NCBI RefSeq assembly: GCF_018736105.1 | Contig: NZ_CP076135.1 | Coordinates: 3,408,001 to 3,472,000, forward strand | Length of the DNA stretch: 64,000 bases | From: Bradyrhizobium sediminis | GTDB lineage: Bacteria; Pseudomonadota; Alphaproteobacteria; Rhizobiales; Xanthobacteraceae | Direction: 5' to 3' | In this document: positions 53,240-64,000 of the stretch, piece by piece | Position numbering within the stretch: position 1 is the first letter of the stretch | Layout of the letters: the number at the start of each line of letters is the position of its first letter | Position numbers and translations under genes: made by a program | The notes under the pieces: model-generated | Told to the model about the DNA's origin: nothing | Seen by the model: only the letters and a program-made list of their open reading frames with translations | Database searches by the model: none

Positions 53240-53856
53240 TTGAAGCGCGCCTCCAACGCATCGAGCGCCGCTTTGGTCAGCACCAGCTTCTGACGACGCA
53301 GAATGTCATAGACGTTGATGCCCTGGACCGGCAGCACGTCGATGTTCGGAATGTTGCGGGCGGCGATGGCGAAGCCGTCATGAACCTGGGCGCCGTCGAT
53401 GATCAGCGCATTGGTCAGGCCGAGACCCGAGAAATGCCCGATCAGCGCCTTGGTCTTGGCGGCCTCCAGCGTCGCCGATTCGATCACGATCAGGCCGCCG
53501 TCTTTGGCCTTGGCCGACAGCGCATGCTTGAGCGCGAGCGCGCGAACCTTCTTCGGCAGGTCGGTGGCGTGGGAACGAACCACCGGACCGAAGGCACGGC
53601 CGCCGCCGCGGAACTGCGGCACGCGGGCCGAGCCGTGACGGGCACCGCCGGTGCCCTTCTGCTTGTACATCTTCTTGCCGGTGCGCCAGACATCGGCGCG
53701 GCCCTGGGCCTTGTGGGTGCCGGCCTGCCGCTTGTTGAGCTGCCACTGCACACAGCGCTGGATGATGTCCTTGCGCGGTTCGAGACCGAAGATCTCGTCC
53801 GACAGCTGAACCGAACCGGCCGCCTTGCCTTCAAGCGTCGTGACTTTCAATTCCAT
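53236..53856 (-). CDS. rplD: 50S ribosomal protein L4
   Basis: A 206-residue L4: M-E-L-K-V-T-T at the start, [18 protein letters not shown] near 58-75, and R-G-G-G-R-A-F-G-P near 83-91 (the tunnel loop). Alternative upstream starts lie inside rplC. In E. coli L4 autoregulates the S10 operon; this is not established for this group. Confidence 0.97.
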   Translation of the reverse strand: MELKVTTLEGKAAGSVQLSDEIFGLEPRKDIIQRCVQWQLNKRQAGTHKAQGRADVWRTGKKMYKQKGTGGARHGSARVPQFRGGGRAFGPVVRSHATDLPKKVRALALKHALSAKAKDGGLIVIESATLEAAKTKALIGHFSGLGLTNALIIDGAQVHDGFAIAARNIPNIDVLPVQGINVYDILRRQKLVLTKAALDALEARFK

Positions 53857-53857
53857 C

Positions 53858-54580
53858 TCACACGCCCTCCTGCTCGGCCGGCGCTTCCGCAGCCTGCTCG
53901 CCGCCCACGACCTTGAACTTGCCGGGCTTCGGAGCATCCTTCGGCAGCGGCTTCTTCACTGCATCGCGCACCGCGATCCATCCGCCCTTGGAGCCGGGAA
54001 CGGCGCCCTCGACGAGGATCAGGCCGCGCTCGACGTCGGTCTGCACGACGCGCAGATTGAGCGTAGTGATACGATCGACACCCATGTGACCGGGCATCTT
54101 CTTGTTCTTGAAGGTCTTGCCGGGATCCTGGCGTCCGCCGGTCGAACCGATCGAACGATGCGAAACCGAGACACCGTGGGTGGCGCGCAAGCCGCCGAAA
54201 TTCCAGCGCTTCATGCCGCCGGCAAAACCCTTACCGACCGAAGTGCCGGTGACGTCGACGAACTGGCCGACCACGAAATGGTCTGCCTGAATCTCGGCGC
54301 CGACCGGGATCAGCGCGTCCTGCGACACGCGGAACTCGGCGACCTTCCGCTTGGGCTCGACCTTGGAGACCGCGAACTGGCCGCGCTCCGCCTTCGGCAG
54401 ATAGACCGTCTTGCGGGTGCCCGAGCCGAGCTGCAGCGCGACATAACCGTTCTTATCGGTCGTGCGGTGGCCCAACACCTGGCAATTGCCCAGCTTCAGC
54501 ACGGTCACAGGGATATGCTCGCCGGTCTCCGTAAAGACCCGCGTCATCCCGACCTTTTGTGCGATCACTCCGGAGCGCAT
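53858..54580 (-). CDS. rplC: 50S ribosomal protein L3
   Basis: A 240-residue L3: [16 protein letters not shown] at the start, [13 protein letters not shown] near 133-145, and G-G-R-Q-D-P-G-K near 149, which contains the glutamine methylated by PrmB in E. coli. The final acidic Ala/Glu tail is an extension over E. coli L3. The rplD start is just 1 nt past its stop. Confidence 0.97.
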   Translation of the reverse strand: MRSGVIAQKVGMTRVFTETGEHIPVTVLKLGNCQVLGHRTTDKNGYVALQLGSGTRKTVYLPKAERGQFAVSKVEPKRKVAEFRVSQDALIPVGAEIQADHFVVGQFVDVTGTSVGKGFAGGMKRWNFGGLRATHGVSVSHRSIGSTGGRQDPGKTFKNKKMPGHMGVDRITTLNLRVVQTDVERGLILVEGAVPGSKGGWIAVRDAVKKPLPKDAPKPGKFKVVGGEQAAEAPAEQEGV

Positions 54581-54633
54581 CGGCGTGCTTCCTGTTCTTT
54601 CTGTCCGCTAACTTCGGACGGGATCCAAAAACC

Positions 54634-54942
54634 TTAGAGCTTGATTTCGACGTCGACGCCGGCGGCCAGATCGAGCTTCATCAAAGCATCGACGGTCTGC
54701 GGAGTCGGATCGACAATGTCGAGAAGACGCTTGTGCGTGCGCATCTCGAATTGCTCGCGGCTCTTCTTATCGACGTGCGGCGAACGGTTGACGGTGAACT
54801 TCTCGATGCGGGTGGGCAGCGGAATGGGTCCGCGAACCTGAGCACCGGTCCGTTTCGCCGTGTTCACGATCTCACGCGTCGACGAATCGAGAATTCGATG
54901 GTCGAACGCCTTGAGACGGATGCGGATATTCTGGCCGTTCAT
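54634..54942 (-). CDS. rpsJ: 30S ribosomal protein S10
   Basis: A 102-residue S10: [15 protein letters not shown] at the start, G-P-I-P-L-P-T near 38-44, and [13 protein letters not shown] near 54-66. It also serves as a NusE antitermination factor. It follows tuf by 88 nt. Confidence 0.97.
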   Translation of the reverse strand: MNGQNIRIRLKAFDHRILDSSTREIVNTAKRTGAQVRGPIPLPTRIEKFTVNRSPHVDKKSREQFEMRTHKRLLDIVDPTPQTVDALMKLDLAAGVDVEIKL

Positions 54943-54974
54943 TGCCGATGTCTTTCTTTGTCGTAGCGAGTGGT

Positions 54975-55021
54975 GAGTAGCGAATAGCGAGTGGACTTAA
55001 ACCATTCGCTATTCGCCATTC
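54975..55021. repeat. GAGTAGCGAATAGCGA hairpin repeat between tuf and rpsJ
   Basis: GAGTAGCGAATAGCGAGTGG (54975-54994) pairs with the sequence at 55002-55021 (CCATTCGCTATTCGCCATTC), 17 of 20 positions as Watson-Crick pairs, around a 7-nt loop. It belongs to the same family as the copy at 42298-42343. Being inside the ribosomal run it may modulate read-through or mRNA decay. Confidence 0.75.
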
Positions 55022-55030
55022 CTTATTCGC

Positions 55031-56221
<1,191 letters not shown>

Positions 56222-56260
56222 TTGACTCTCCGTTCAGTCGTTAACTGCCGTCAACGACAA

Positions 56261-58333
<2,073 letters not shown>

Positions 58334-58364
58334 GGGGTGTTCCTTAAAATCCGTTGTTTCGCCG

Positions 58365-58850
<486 letters not shown>

Positions 58851-59222
58851 TTATTTCGGACGCTTCGCGCCGTACTTCGAACGACGCTGCTTACGGTTCT
58901 TGACGCCCTGGGTATCGAGGACGCCGCGGAGAATGTGGTAGCGCACGCCGGGCAAATCCTTGACGCGGCCGCCGCGGATCATGACCACCGAGTGCTCCTG
59001 AAGGTTATGGCCTTCACCCGGGATGTAGCCGATGACCTCGAAGCCGTTGGTCAGGCGCACCTTGGCGACCTTACGAAGCGCCGAGTTCGGCTTCTTCGGG
59101 GTCGTGGTGTAGACGCGCGTGCAAACGCCGCGCTTCTGCGGCGACTGCTGCAGCGCGGGCACCTTCTTGCGCGACTTCTGTACCGTCCGCGGACTTGCGA
59201 TCAGCTGGTTGATCGTCGGCAT
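58851..59222 (-). CDS. rpsL: 30S ribosomal protein S12
   Basis: A 123-residue S12: M-P-T-I-N-Q-L-I at the start, [11 protein letters not shown] near 43-53 and [10 protein letters not shown] near 91-100, both decoding-site loops with the wild-type lysines associated with streptomycin sensitivity. The start at 59222 is preferred over an upstream GTG (59234) because M-P-T-I-N is the family N-terminus. It is the first gene of the str-S10-spc-alpha run. Confidence 0.97.
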   Translation of the reverse strand: MPTINQLIASPRTVQKSRKKVPALQQSPQKRGVCTRVYTTTPKKPNSALRKVAKVRLTNGFEVIGYIPGEGHNLQEHSVVMIRGGRVKDLPGVRYHILRGVLDTQGVKNRKQRRSKYGAKRPK

Positions 59223-59618
59223 GTCAGCCTTCACCCTTTAGTTCGCGCGGAACCATGGTTGGCTCCGCAAATTCATTCGGGACATCCGGTCCCGTCCGGC
59301 CGCACGACGCGGAAACAACCGCGCAAAGCGAAATCGCGCCAACTGCTCATTGCTGAGCGGAAAGCGCTTCGACGCCACAGAGGACCGCGGTCGTAACCGA
59401 TCAGCTCGCGCTGTTCAGTCGGCTACCGAGGTCATGCATCCGAAATTAATCTCAAGAGGACTTGCTCTAGAGAACCAAGATCGTCCTGGCAGTGCCTAGC
59501 TATAATCGACAGCGTTTGAGCGGCATTCGTCGAGGTTGGTGCCCGTCCCGTTCCCGAAGGATTGAGTGGGTGATCCGTTCCGACTCTGGCGTCGCTCACC
59601 GCCTGTCGTTAAGTGCGC

Positions 59619-59650
59619 GGGTTTTATCGGCGGTGGATAGCCAAGTCAAG
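59619..59650 (-). promoter_or_regulatory. candidate sigma-70 promoter of the ribosomal run
   Basis: Read on the minus strand, CTTGACT (-35 region, TTGACT at 59649-59644) and GATAAAAC (-10 region, ATAAAA at 59627-59622) are separated by 16 nt, or 17 nt if the -10 is read as TAAAAC. This fits the alphaproteobacterial CTTGAC-type consensus. Transcription would start near 59615, about 390 nt before the rpsL start codon. Confidence 0.6.
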
Positions 59651-59825
59651 GCGAAACGACAGCGAAAGAAACCCCTCTGCCATCTGCATAATCGACATGC
59701 GCGCGCATTTCAACGCGTGCCTGAATCGCTCTTCAGGGGTCCCTGGCACAGCGAATCTATCGCAGTCTTCGGGTCACCCTGCTCCCCGGCCCGACCGCAA
59801 TCGGCGAGAAATCCGCCGAATCTAG

Positions 59826-59843
59826 ATATTATCCGGGTAATAT
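59826..59843. promoter_or_regulatory. 18-bp operator-like palindrome
   Basis: ATATTATCCGGGTAATAT, symmetric at 16 of 18 positions. It lies 14 nt past the FemAB-like stop codon and about 180 nt upstream of the rpsL promoter candidate. Its cognate protein is unknown; the site may instead be a 3' element of the upstream gene. Confidence 0.45.
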
Positions 59844-59857
59844 AGGCGTTCCCGCCC

Positions 59858-60994
59858 TCAATGGGGCGCGGCCATGGCCGGTTTCTTCGGAGTTCCCGGC
59901 GAAAGCCAGTGCCGCAACCGGTCCCGCAGGCTCCGCAGATGCTGATATCCGAGTTGCCGGCCGGCCTCCATTCGGTAGCCGAGCGATTTGCCCGGCCCGA
60001 TGTCCAGGAGCATATCGACCATCACACGCCGCCCGGCCCACAATTGTCCCATGAAGCTTGCTTCAATGGCGCAGGAATTGATCGCCGTGATATCCGGCCC
60101 GGCAAAGAGCTCGTCGGTAATCTTGTCGATCAGCAACGCGCCCGGCGAATACTTGCCGTAATGCGCGTCGAACGCGGTTTTCCATGTATAGGCCGTGGCG
60201 CCGCAATACATCAGCACCTGGGCGGAAATAGGCTCGCCATCGACCCGCAGCAGCGCGACCGAAGCGTTGCCCTGCGCCGCCAGGTCCTGAAACATCCGCC
60301 GGACGAAGGCGGCGTCGTTGGAATCGGACAGCAGCGCGGTGCCCCGGTCGCCTTTCCAGCTGGCCTTTTCCAGCACCAGAAAGCTTTCGAAGGCTTGCCG
60401 CGCGCCATCGAGCGTTCGATCGTTCACGACGTCGACGGTGCCGAGCGCCGACAATCTCTTCCACTCCTGCCGCAGCTTCTTGCGCGTGGAGCCGGATCGC
60501 TTGACGCCGAACTCCCGGGTCACGAACGGCCGGGCATCTTCCGAAAGCATCAGGGGCTCGATGGCGCGCCTGGCCAGTTCCCTCGATATCGCGGGATAGC
60601 TCGGACACTCCGCGTCCAGCGACGGCAGGCTGAGCACCTTCGGCAGCGACGGGCTTTTCTCGATCGCCGCGAAGAACGCCGCGATCACCTCGTCGACGCA
60701 GGCGGGATCGACGACGGGGCTGGAAAGGAAGGCGTAGTTGTAGGGCAGCGCTTCGAGCAGCATGGGCCAGAATGGCACGGGCCGGCGCAATTGCAGCGCC
60801 CAGACGCCAACCAGCTTGCGCGCGCCCCCGCCCTCCTCCCAGGCCAGCAACACCTGGATCCTGGCGAAGTTCAGCTCGGCGGCCGCTGTCAACGCGGCGG
60901 GGTTCATGAAGACGTTCGAGTTCGCACGCCGGACGAGATCGTCCCATTGCGGGCCGATGCCAGGGTTAGGTGAATCAATCGTTACCGAAATCAT
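59858..60994 (-). CDS. FemAB/GNAT-like acyltransferase-family protein
   Basis: A 378-residue protein of the FemAB/BioF2-like acetyltransferase fold (Acetyltransf_6 type). Two GNAT-like halves are apparent. The second contains K-L-R-Q-E-W-K-R-L near 178, F-L-V-L-E-K-A-S-W-K-G near 208, and Y-G-K-Y-S-P-G-A-L-L near 285, a stretch typical of the family. Relatives act in cell-wall, polysaccharide or lipid modification. The start at 60994 is the Met before I-S-V-T-I-D; a frame running on to 62353 is antisense to the next gene and is rejected. It is divergent from the FAD enzyme. Confidence 0.8.
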   Translation of the reverse strand: MISVTIDSPNPGIGPQWDDLVRRANSNVFMNPAALTAAAELNFARIQVLLAWEEGGGARKLVGVWALQLRRPVPFWPMLLEALPYNYAFLSSPVVDPACVDEVIAAFFAAIEKSPSLPKVLSLPSLDAECPSYPAISRELARRAIEPLMLSEDARPFVTREFGVKRSGSTRKKLRQEWKRLSALGTVDVVNDRTLDGARQAFESFLVLEKASWKGDRGTALLSDSNDAAFVRRMFQDLAAQGNASVALLRVDGEPISAQVLMYCGATAYTWKTAFDAHYGKYSPGALLIDKITDELFAGPDITAINSCAIEASFMGQLWAGRRVMVDMLLDIGPGKSLGYRMEAGRQLGYQHLRSLRDRLRHWLSPGTPKKPAMAAPH

Positions 60995-61156
60995 CGGACC
61001 AATGCTTCGAGGGGCCGCGCGCGGCGCGATCTTGTCCGCCCCTGATTGCTTTTGAGTTAAGTCGGGAACCGGCACCGCGCCTATTCGGGCCTTTTCTTTC
61101 AGGCTTTGTTTGCCTTTTGCGGCGCATGGATAGGCCTTCGGATCCGGGGCAGATGC

Positions 61157-62368
61157 ATGCGGTACACGGATGTTGCAATCGTCGGTGGCGGCCTCGCCGG
61201 TTCCACGGCCGCGGCGATGCTCGGACGCGCGGGTATCCCGGCGGTCCTGATCGACCCTCACACCGTCTATCCGCCGGAACTGCGCTGCGAAAAACTCGGC
61301 GGCGAGCAGCTCGACCTGCTGCGCAAGACCGGTCTTGCGGATGCGACCTTGCGGGCCACCACGCTCGATGGCGAAGTGTGGGAAGCGCGCTTCGGCTACG
61401 TCGTCGCCAGCAAGGCCAGCGACCAGCACGGCATCATGTACGACACCCTCGTCAACACCGTGCGCGGGCAGATTCCGCAAGGCGTCGCGACGATTCACGC
61501 CAAGGCTTCCAGCATTGCCAACGGCCCGGAGCGGCAGAAACTCGTGTTGTCCAACGGTGAGGAAATCTCGGCGCGGCTGGTGGTGCTCGCGAACGGCCTC
61601 AACGTCGGCCTTCGTCATACCCTCGGCATCAGGCGCCGCGTCATCAGCGAATGCCATTCGATCACGCTCGGCTTCGATGTCGAGCCGGTCGGCCGCGCGG
61701 CGTTCAGCTTCCCGGCATTGACCTATTGGCCGAAGCGCTCGAGCGCGCGCATGGCCTACCTCTCGCTGTTTCCGATCGGCGGCAAGATGCGCGCCAATTT
61801 CATGGTGTACCGCGAGATGACCGACCCGTGGCTGCAGCGGTTCAAGCAGGCGCCGGAAGAAACCATGCGCGCACTTATGCCGCGCCTGCAGCGCATGATG
61901 GGCGATTTCAAGGTGAGCGGCCCGGTCAAGATCCGGCCCGCCGATCTGTTCGTCACCGATGGCTACCTTCAGCCGGGAATCGTGCTGGTTGGCGACGCAT
62001 TCTCGACCTCCTGCCCAGCGGCGGGCACCGGCACCACCAAGGTCTTCACCGACGTTGGGCGTCTGTGCAACGTCTACATCCCGCAATGGCTGGCGACCGA
62101 CGGCATGGCCGCCGGCAAGATCGCGGAGTTCTACAGCGATCCGGAAAAGACGGCGTGCGAGGCGCGGTGCCTGGCGAAGGCCTACCACCTGCGTTCGCTG
62201 TCGATCGACAACGGCCTGTCCTGGCGGGCCAAGCGCTGGGCACGCTTCATCGCACGGTTGTCGCTGGGCAGGTGGCGATCGATCCGCAAGCGGTTTGCGG
62301 CCGGATCGACGCCGCGAAGCCTGGCCGCCAAACCGGCGGCGCCTCCGGAACACGGAAGTCTCGCGTAA
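61157..62368 (+). CDS. FAD-dependent monooxygenase/geranylgeranyl-reductase-like oxidoreductase
   Basis: A 403-residue flavoprotein. The Rossmann motif V-G-G-G-L-A-G is at 9-15, and V-V-L-A-N-G-L-N marks the middle strand. V-G-D-A-F-S-T-S-C-P-A-A-G-T-G near 275 is the second FAD-ribityl motif with the G-D of the UbiH/GGR class. After it come a helical tail and an Arg-rich C-terminus. The reaction could be hydroxylation or C=C reduction of a hydrophobic substrate. The start at 61157 gives M-R-Y-T-D-V-A-I-V directly before the FAD motif. Confidence 0.85.
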   Translation: MRYTDVAIVGGGLAGSTAAAMLGRAGIPAVLIDPHTVYPPELRCEKLGGEQLDLLRKTGLADATLRATTLDGEVWEARFGYVVASKASDQHGIMYDTLVNTVRGQIPQGVATIHAKASSIANGPERQKLVLSNGEEISARLVVLANGLNVGLRHTLGIRRRVISECHSITLGFDVEPVGRAAFSFPALTYWPKRSSARMAYLSLFPIGGKMRANFMVYREMTDPWLQRFKQAPEETMRALMPRLQRMMGDFKVSGPVKIRPADLFVTDGYLQPGIVLVGDAFSTSCPAAGTGTTKVFTDVGRLCNVYIPQWLATDGMAAGKIAEFYSDPEKTACEARCLAKAYHLRSLSIDNGLSWRAKRWARFIARLSLGRWRSIRKRFAAGSTPRSLAAKPAAPPEHGSLA

Positions 62369-62430
62369 GACGGCCTGACGTCAATCGATTTTAGCCGAGG
62401 CGCCGGTTCGATCTGTCGGCTTTCGCCGGT

Positions 62431-64000
62431 TCAATCTTCATCGTCGTCGTCATCATCGTCATCGGGCCGATCGGCCGCGTGATGCGGCTTGTGGCTCTGA
62501 TCGTCCCACAGCCTTCGATAGACGCCGTTGGCGGCGAGCAGCTTTTCGTGCGAGCCGCGTTCGATCGCCTTGCCGCCGGATATCACGATGATCTCGTCCA
62601 TCTCGACCACCGAGGTGAGCCGATGGGTCGAGAAGATCATGGTGCGGCCCTTGGCGAGCTTCAACAGCGTCTTGTTGATCGCGGCTTCCGTGGTCTGGTC
62701 GAGCGCCGAGGTCGCCTCGTCGAGCAGCAGCACCGAAGGATCGCGCACGATGGCGCGGGCGATCGCGATGCGCTGGCGCTGGCCGCCCGACAGGGTATCG
62801 CCGCGCTCGCCGACCTGGGTATCGTATTTGTCCGGCAGGCTCATGATGTAGCGGTGGATTTCGGCCTTGCGCGCCGCCTCCTCGACCTCCGCGTCGGTGG
62901 CGCCCTCCTTGCCGAGCCGGATGTTTTCCCGGATCGACATGTTGAACAGCATGTTCTCCTGGAACACCACCGCCATGCTCCTGCGCAGGGACTCGCGGGT
63001 CACCCTTCGGATATCGACGCCGTCGATGGTCACGCGCCCTTCGTCCGGAGTGTAGAGGCGAAGAATCAGGTTCAGCAGCGTGCTCTTGCCGGAGCCGCTC
63101 GGGCCGACGATGGCGATGGTCTTGCCGACATTGAGCTTGAGACTGAGATTGTCGAGCACCGGCGTATCGGTGCCTTCATACTTGAACGACACACGGTCGA
63201 AGGTGATGTCGTTGGTGATGCGCGGCAGTTCGGGCGCGCCCGGGCGGTCGGCACCGCCGCGGATCGGCTCATCGAGCAGTTCCTGAATGTGACGCACCGC
63301 CGCCGCCGACTGGATCGACACCGGAATGAAATGCATGAGATGGGCGATGTTGTAGGACACCTCCCAGAACGCGCTCTCGAAGGTGACGAAGGTTCCGACG
63401 GTGATCTGGCCCTTGGTAGCGAGATAGGCGCCGATCGCGAGCACCACGAGGTGCAGCAACAGCACCGCAATCGTGACCGAGCGCTCGACCATGGTCGAAA
63501 GGAACACCGCGGACGCAGTCTTGTTGCGAACGTCGTGGTTCCGCATGGTGAACCAGCCGAAGGCCCGGCGCTGCAGACTGAATGCCTTGACCACCGCCTG
63601 CGCGGCGACGTTTTCCTGCACCATGCCGAGCAGCGAGGATTCGTGAAGCTTCTGCTCGTAATTCGCCTGCACCGCTTTCGGCGTCAGGATCCGCGGACCG
63701 ATCAGCGTTATCGGAAACACCAGCAGCGACACCACGGCGAGCTGCCAGTTCAAAAACAGCATCAGGATGATGCCGGCGATCAGTTCCAGGAACGGCAACG
63801 CCGCGCTGTTGGCAAAACTCTTGATCGATCCCTCGAAGGCCGAAAGGTCGATGGAAAAGCGCGACAGAATCTCGCCGCGCCTGGTGCGGGCGAAATAGGA
63901 CGCCGGCAAATCCTGCACGTGCTCGAACAGGCGGGAGCGCACGTCCGATATGACGGAGGACGCGAGCCGGGCGTCCCAGCGCTCATACCATACCGCGACG
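62431..64000 (-). CDS. ABC exporter, fused permease/ATPase (5' end beyond window)
   Basis: The C-terminal 522 residues of a half-transporter ABC exporter; the frame stays open to the right edge, where it reads V-A-V-W-Y-E-R-W-D-A-R-L, so the start is outside. Five or so membrane helices precede the nucleotide-binding domain, which has G-P-S-G-S-G-K-S-T (Walker A), L-S-G-G-Q-R-Q-R (signature) and L-L-L-D-E-A-T-S-A-L-D (Walker B). It resembles MsbA/ATM1-like lipid or peptide exporters. The C-terminus ends in a run of eight aspartates and E-D. The stop of the convergent FAD gene is 62 nt away. Confidence 0.93.
   Translation of the reverse strand, partial: VAVWYERWDARLASSVISDVRSRLFEHVQDLPASYFARTRRGEILSRFSIDLSAFEGSIKSFANSAALPFLELIAGIILMLFLNWQLAVVSLLVFPITLIGPRILTPKAVQANYEQKLHESSLLGMVQENVAAQAVVKAFSLQRRAFGWFTMRNHDVRNKTASAVFLSTMVERSVTIAVLLLHLVVLAIGAYLATKGQITVGTFVTFESAFWEVSYNIAHLMHFIPVSIQSAAAVRHIQELLDEPIRGGADRPGAPELPRITNDITFDRVSFKYEGTDTPVLDNLSLKLNVGKTIAIVGPSGSGKSTLLNLILRLYTPDEGRVTIDGVDIRRVTRESLRRSMAVVFQENMLFNMSIRENIRLGKEGATDAEVEEAARKAEIHRYIMSLPDKYDTQVGERGDTLSGGQRQRIAIARAIVRDPSVLLLDEATSALDQTTEAAINKTLLKLAKGRTMIFSTHRLTSVVEMDEIIVISGGKAIERGSHEKLLAANGVYRRLWDDQSHKPHHAADRPDDDDDDDDED

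Larger units (their letters stand above)
59223..59857. other. 635-nt region upstream of rpsL, no convincing gene
   Basis: It holds the rpsL promoter candidate near 59.63 kb, the leader of almost 400 nt to rpsL, and an 18-bp palindrome at 59826-59843. A 117-codon plus-strand frame (59492-59845) has Arg/Ser/Pro-rich composition with no recognisable domain and is not accepted as a gene. No tRNA fold was seen. Confidence 0.6.

Noticed and set aside
59501..59506. A perfect TATAAT on the plus strand.
   Set aside because: No acceptable -35 hexamer lies 16-18 nt upstream and no plus-strand gene follows.
59492..59845. A 117-codon plus-strand frame upstream of rpsL.
   Set aside because: Arg/Ser/Pro-rich, no ribosome-binding sequence of note, and it contains the reverse of the rpsL promoter candidate.
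59858..62353. A continuous 831-codon minus-strand frame.
   Set aside because: Only residues from the Met at 60994 onwards are protein-like (FemAB/GNAT). The upstream part is antisense to the FAD oxidoreductase and has no domain.

Overview
The window looks like a chromosome segment of a high-G+C alphaproteobacterium close to Bradyrhizobium (order Hyphomicrobiales, family Nitrobacteraceae). The evidence is the alphaproteobacterial order of the str-S10-spc-alpha ribosomal cluster, several families of short palindromic repeats that I recall from Bradyrhizobium and Rhodopseudomonas genomes, an ATP12-type assembly chaperone, Bug-type solute-binding proteins, and a rarA/Deg/RluA-family neighbourhood beside the ribosomal cluster. 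No rRNA, tRNA, CRISPR array, insertion sequence or prophage was seen. All assignments come from reading the sequence; no search was run.

Region 1 (1-11.1 kb, almost all minus strand) is metabolic. It holds an EamA transporter, an alpha/beta hydrolase, a NUDIX hydrolase and a DHDPS-family aldolase. These are followed by a CoA-ester degradation set: an MFE-2-like short-chain dehydrogenase, a hydratase-2 (MaoC) protein, a DUF35 Zn-ribbon/OB protein and an SCP2-type thiolase. A 1163-residue fused indolepyruvate:ferredoxin oxidoreductase-type enzyme lies just upstream of them. Read together, the dehydrogenase, hydratase and thiolase would give hydration, oxidation and thiolysis of an acyl-CoA.

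Region 2 (11.3-32.5 kb) is a mosaic of single genes. It includes a tri-haem cytochrome c, a TRIC-type channel, a PEP-mutase-like lyase, an ArsR-type regulator, a glycerophosphodiesterase, a Bug-type binding protein, an orphan DUF2806 gene of unusually low G+C, an acyl-CoA carboxylase beta subunit, a class D beta-lactamase, FliK-like and FlhB-C-like proteins, an ATP12 chaperone and an RluA-type pseudouridine synthase, plus small secreted or membrane proteins.

Region 3 (32.5-40.1 kb) starts with rarA and a Deg-type protease, overlapping by ATGA. It is followed by an HxlR-regulated oxidoreductase pair and a Bug/amidase pair, which appear to separate Deg from rplQ.

Region 4 (40.2-59.7 kb) is an uninterrupted minus-strand run: rpsL, rpsG, fusA, tuf, then S10, spc and alpha genes through secY, adk, rpsM, rpsK, rpoA and rplQ. 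It has a plausible sigma-70 promoter near 59.62-59.65 kb with a leader of almost 400 nt, and a strong terminator at 40.13-40.15 kb. Its adenylate kinase carries a lysine/alanine-rich, histone-H1-like tail of about 100 residues.

Region 5 (59.9-64.0 kb) has a FemAB/GNAT-like protein divergent from an FAD-dependent oxidoreductase. This is followed by the C-terminal part of an ABC exporter that runs off the right edge.
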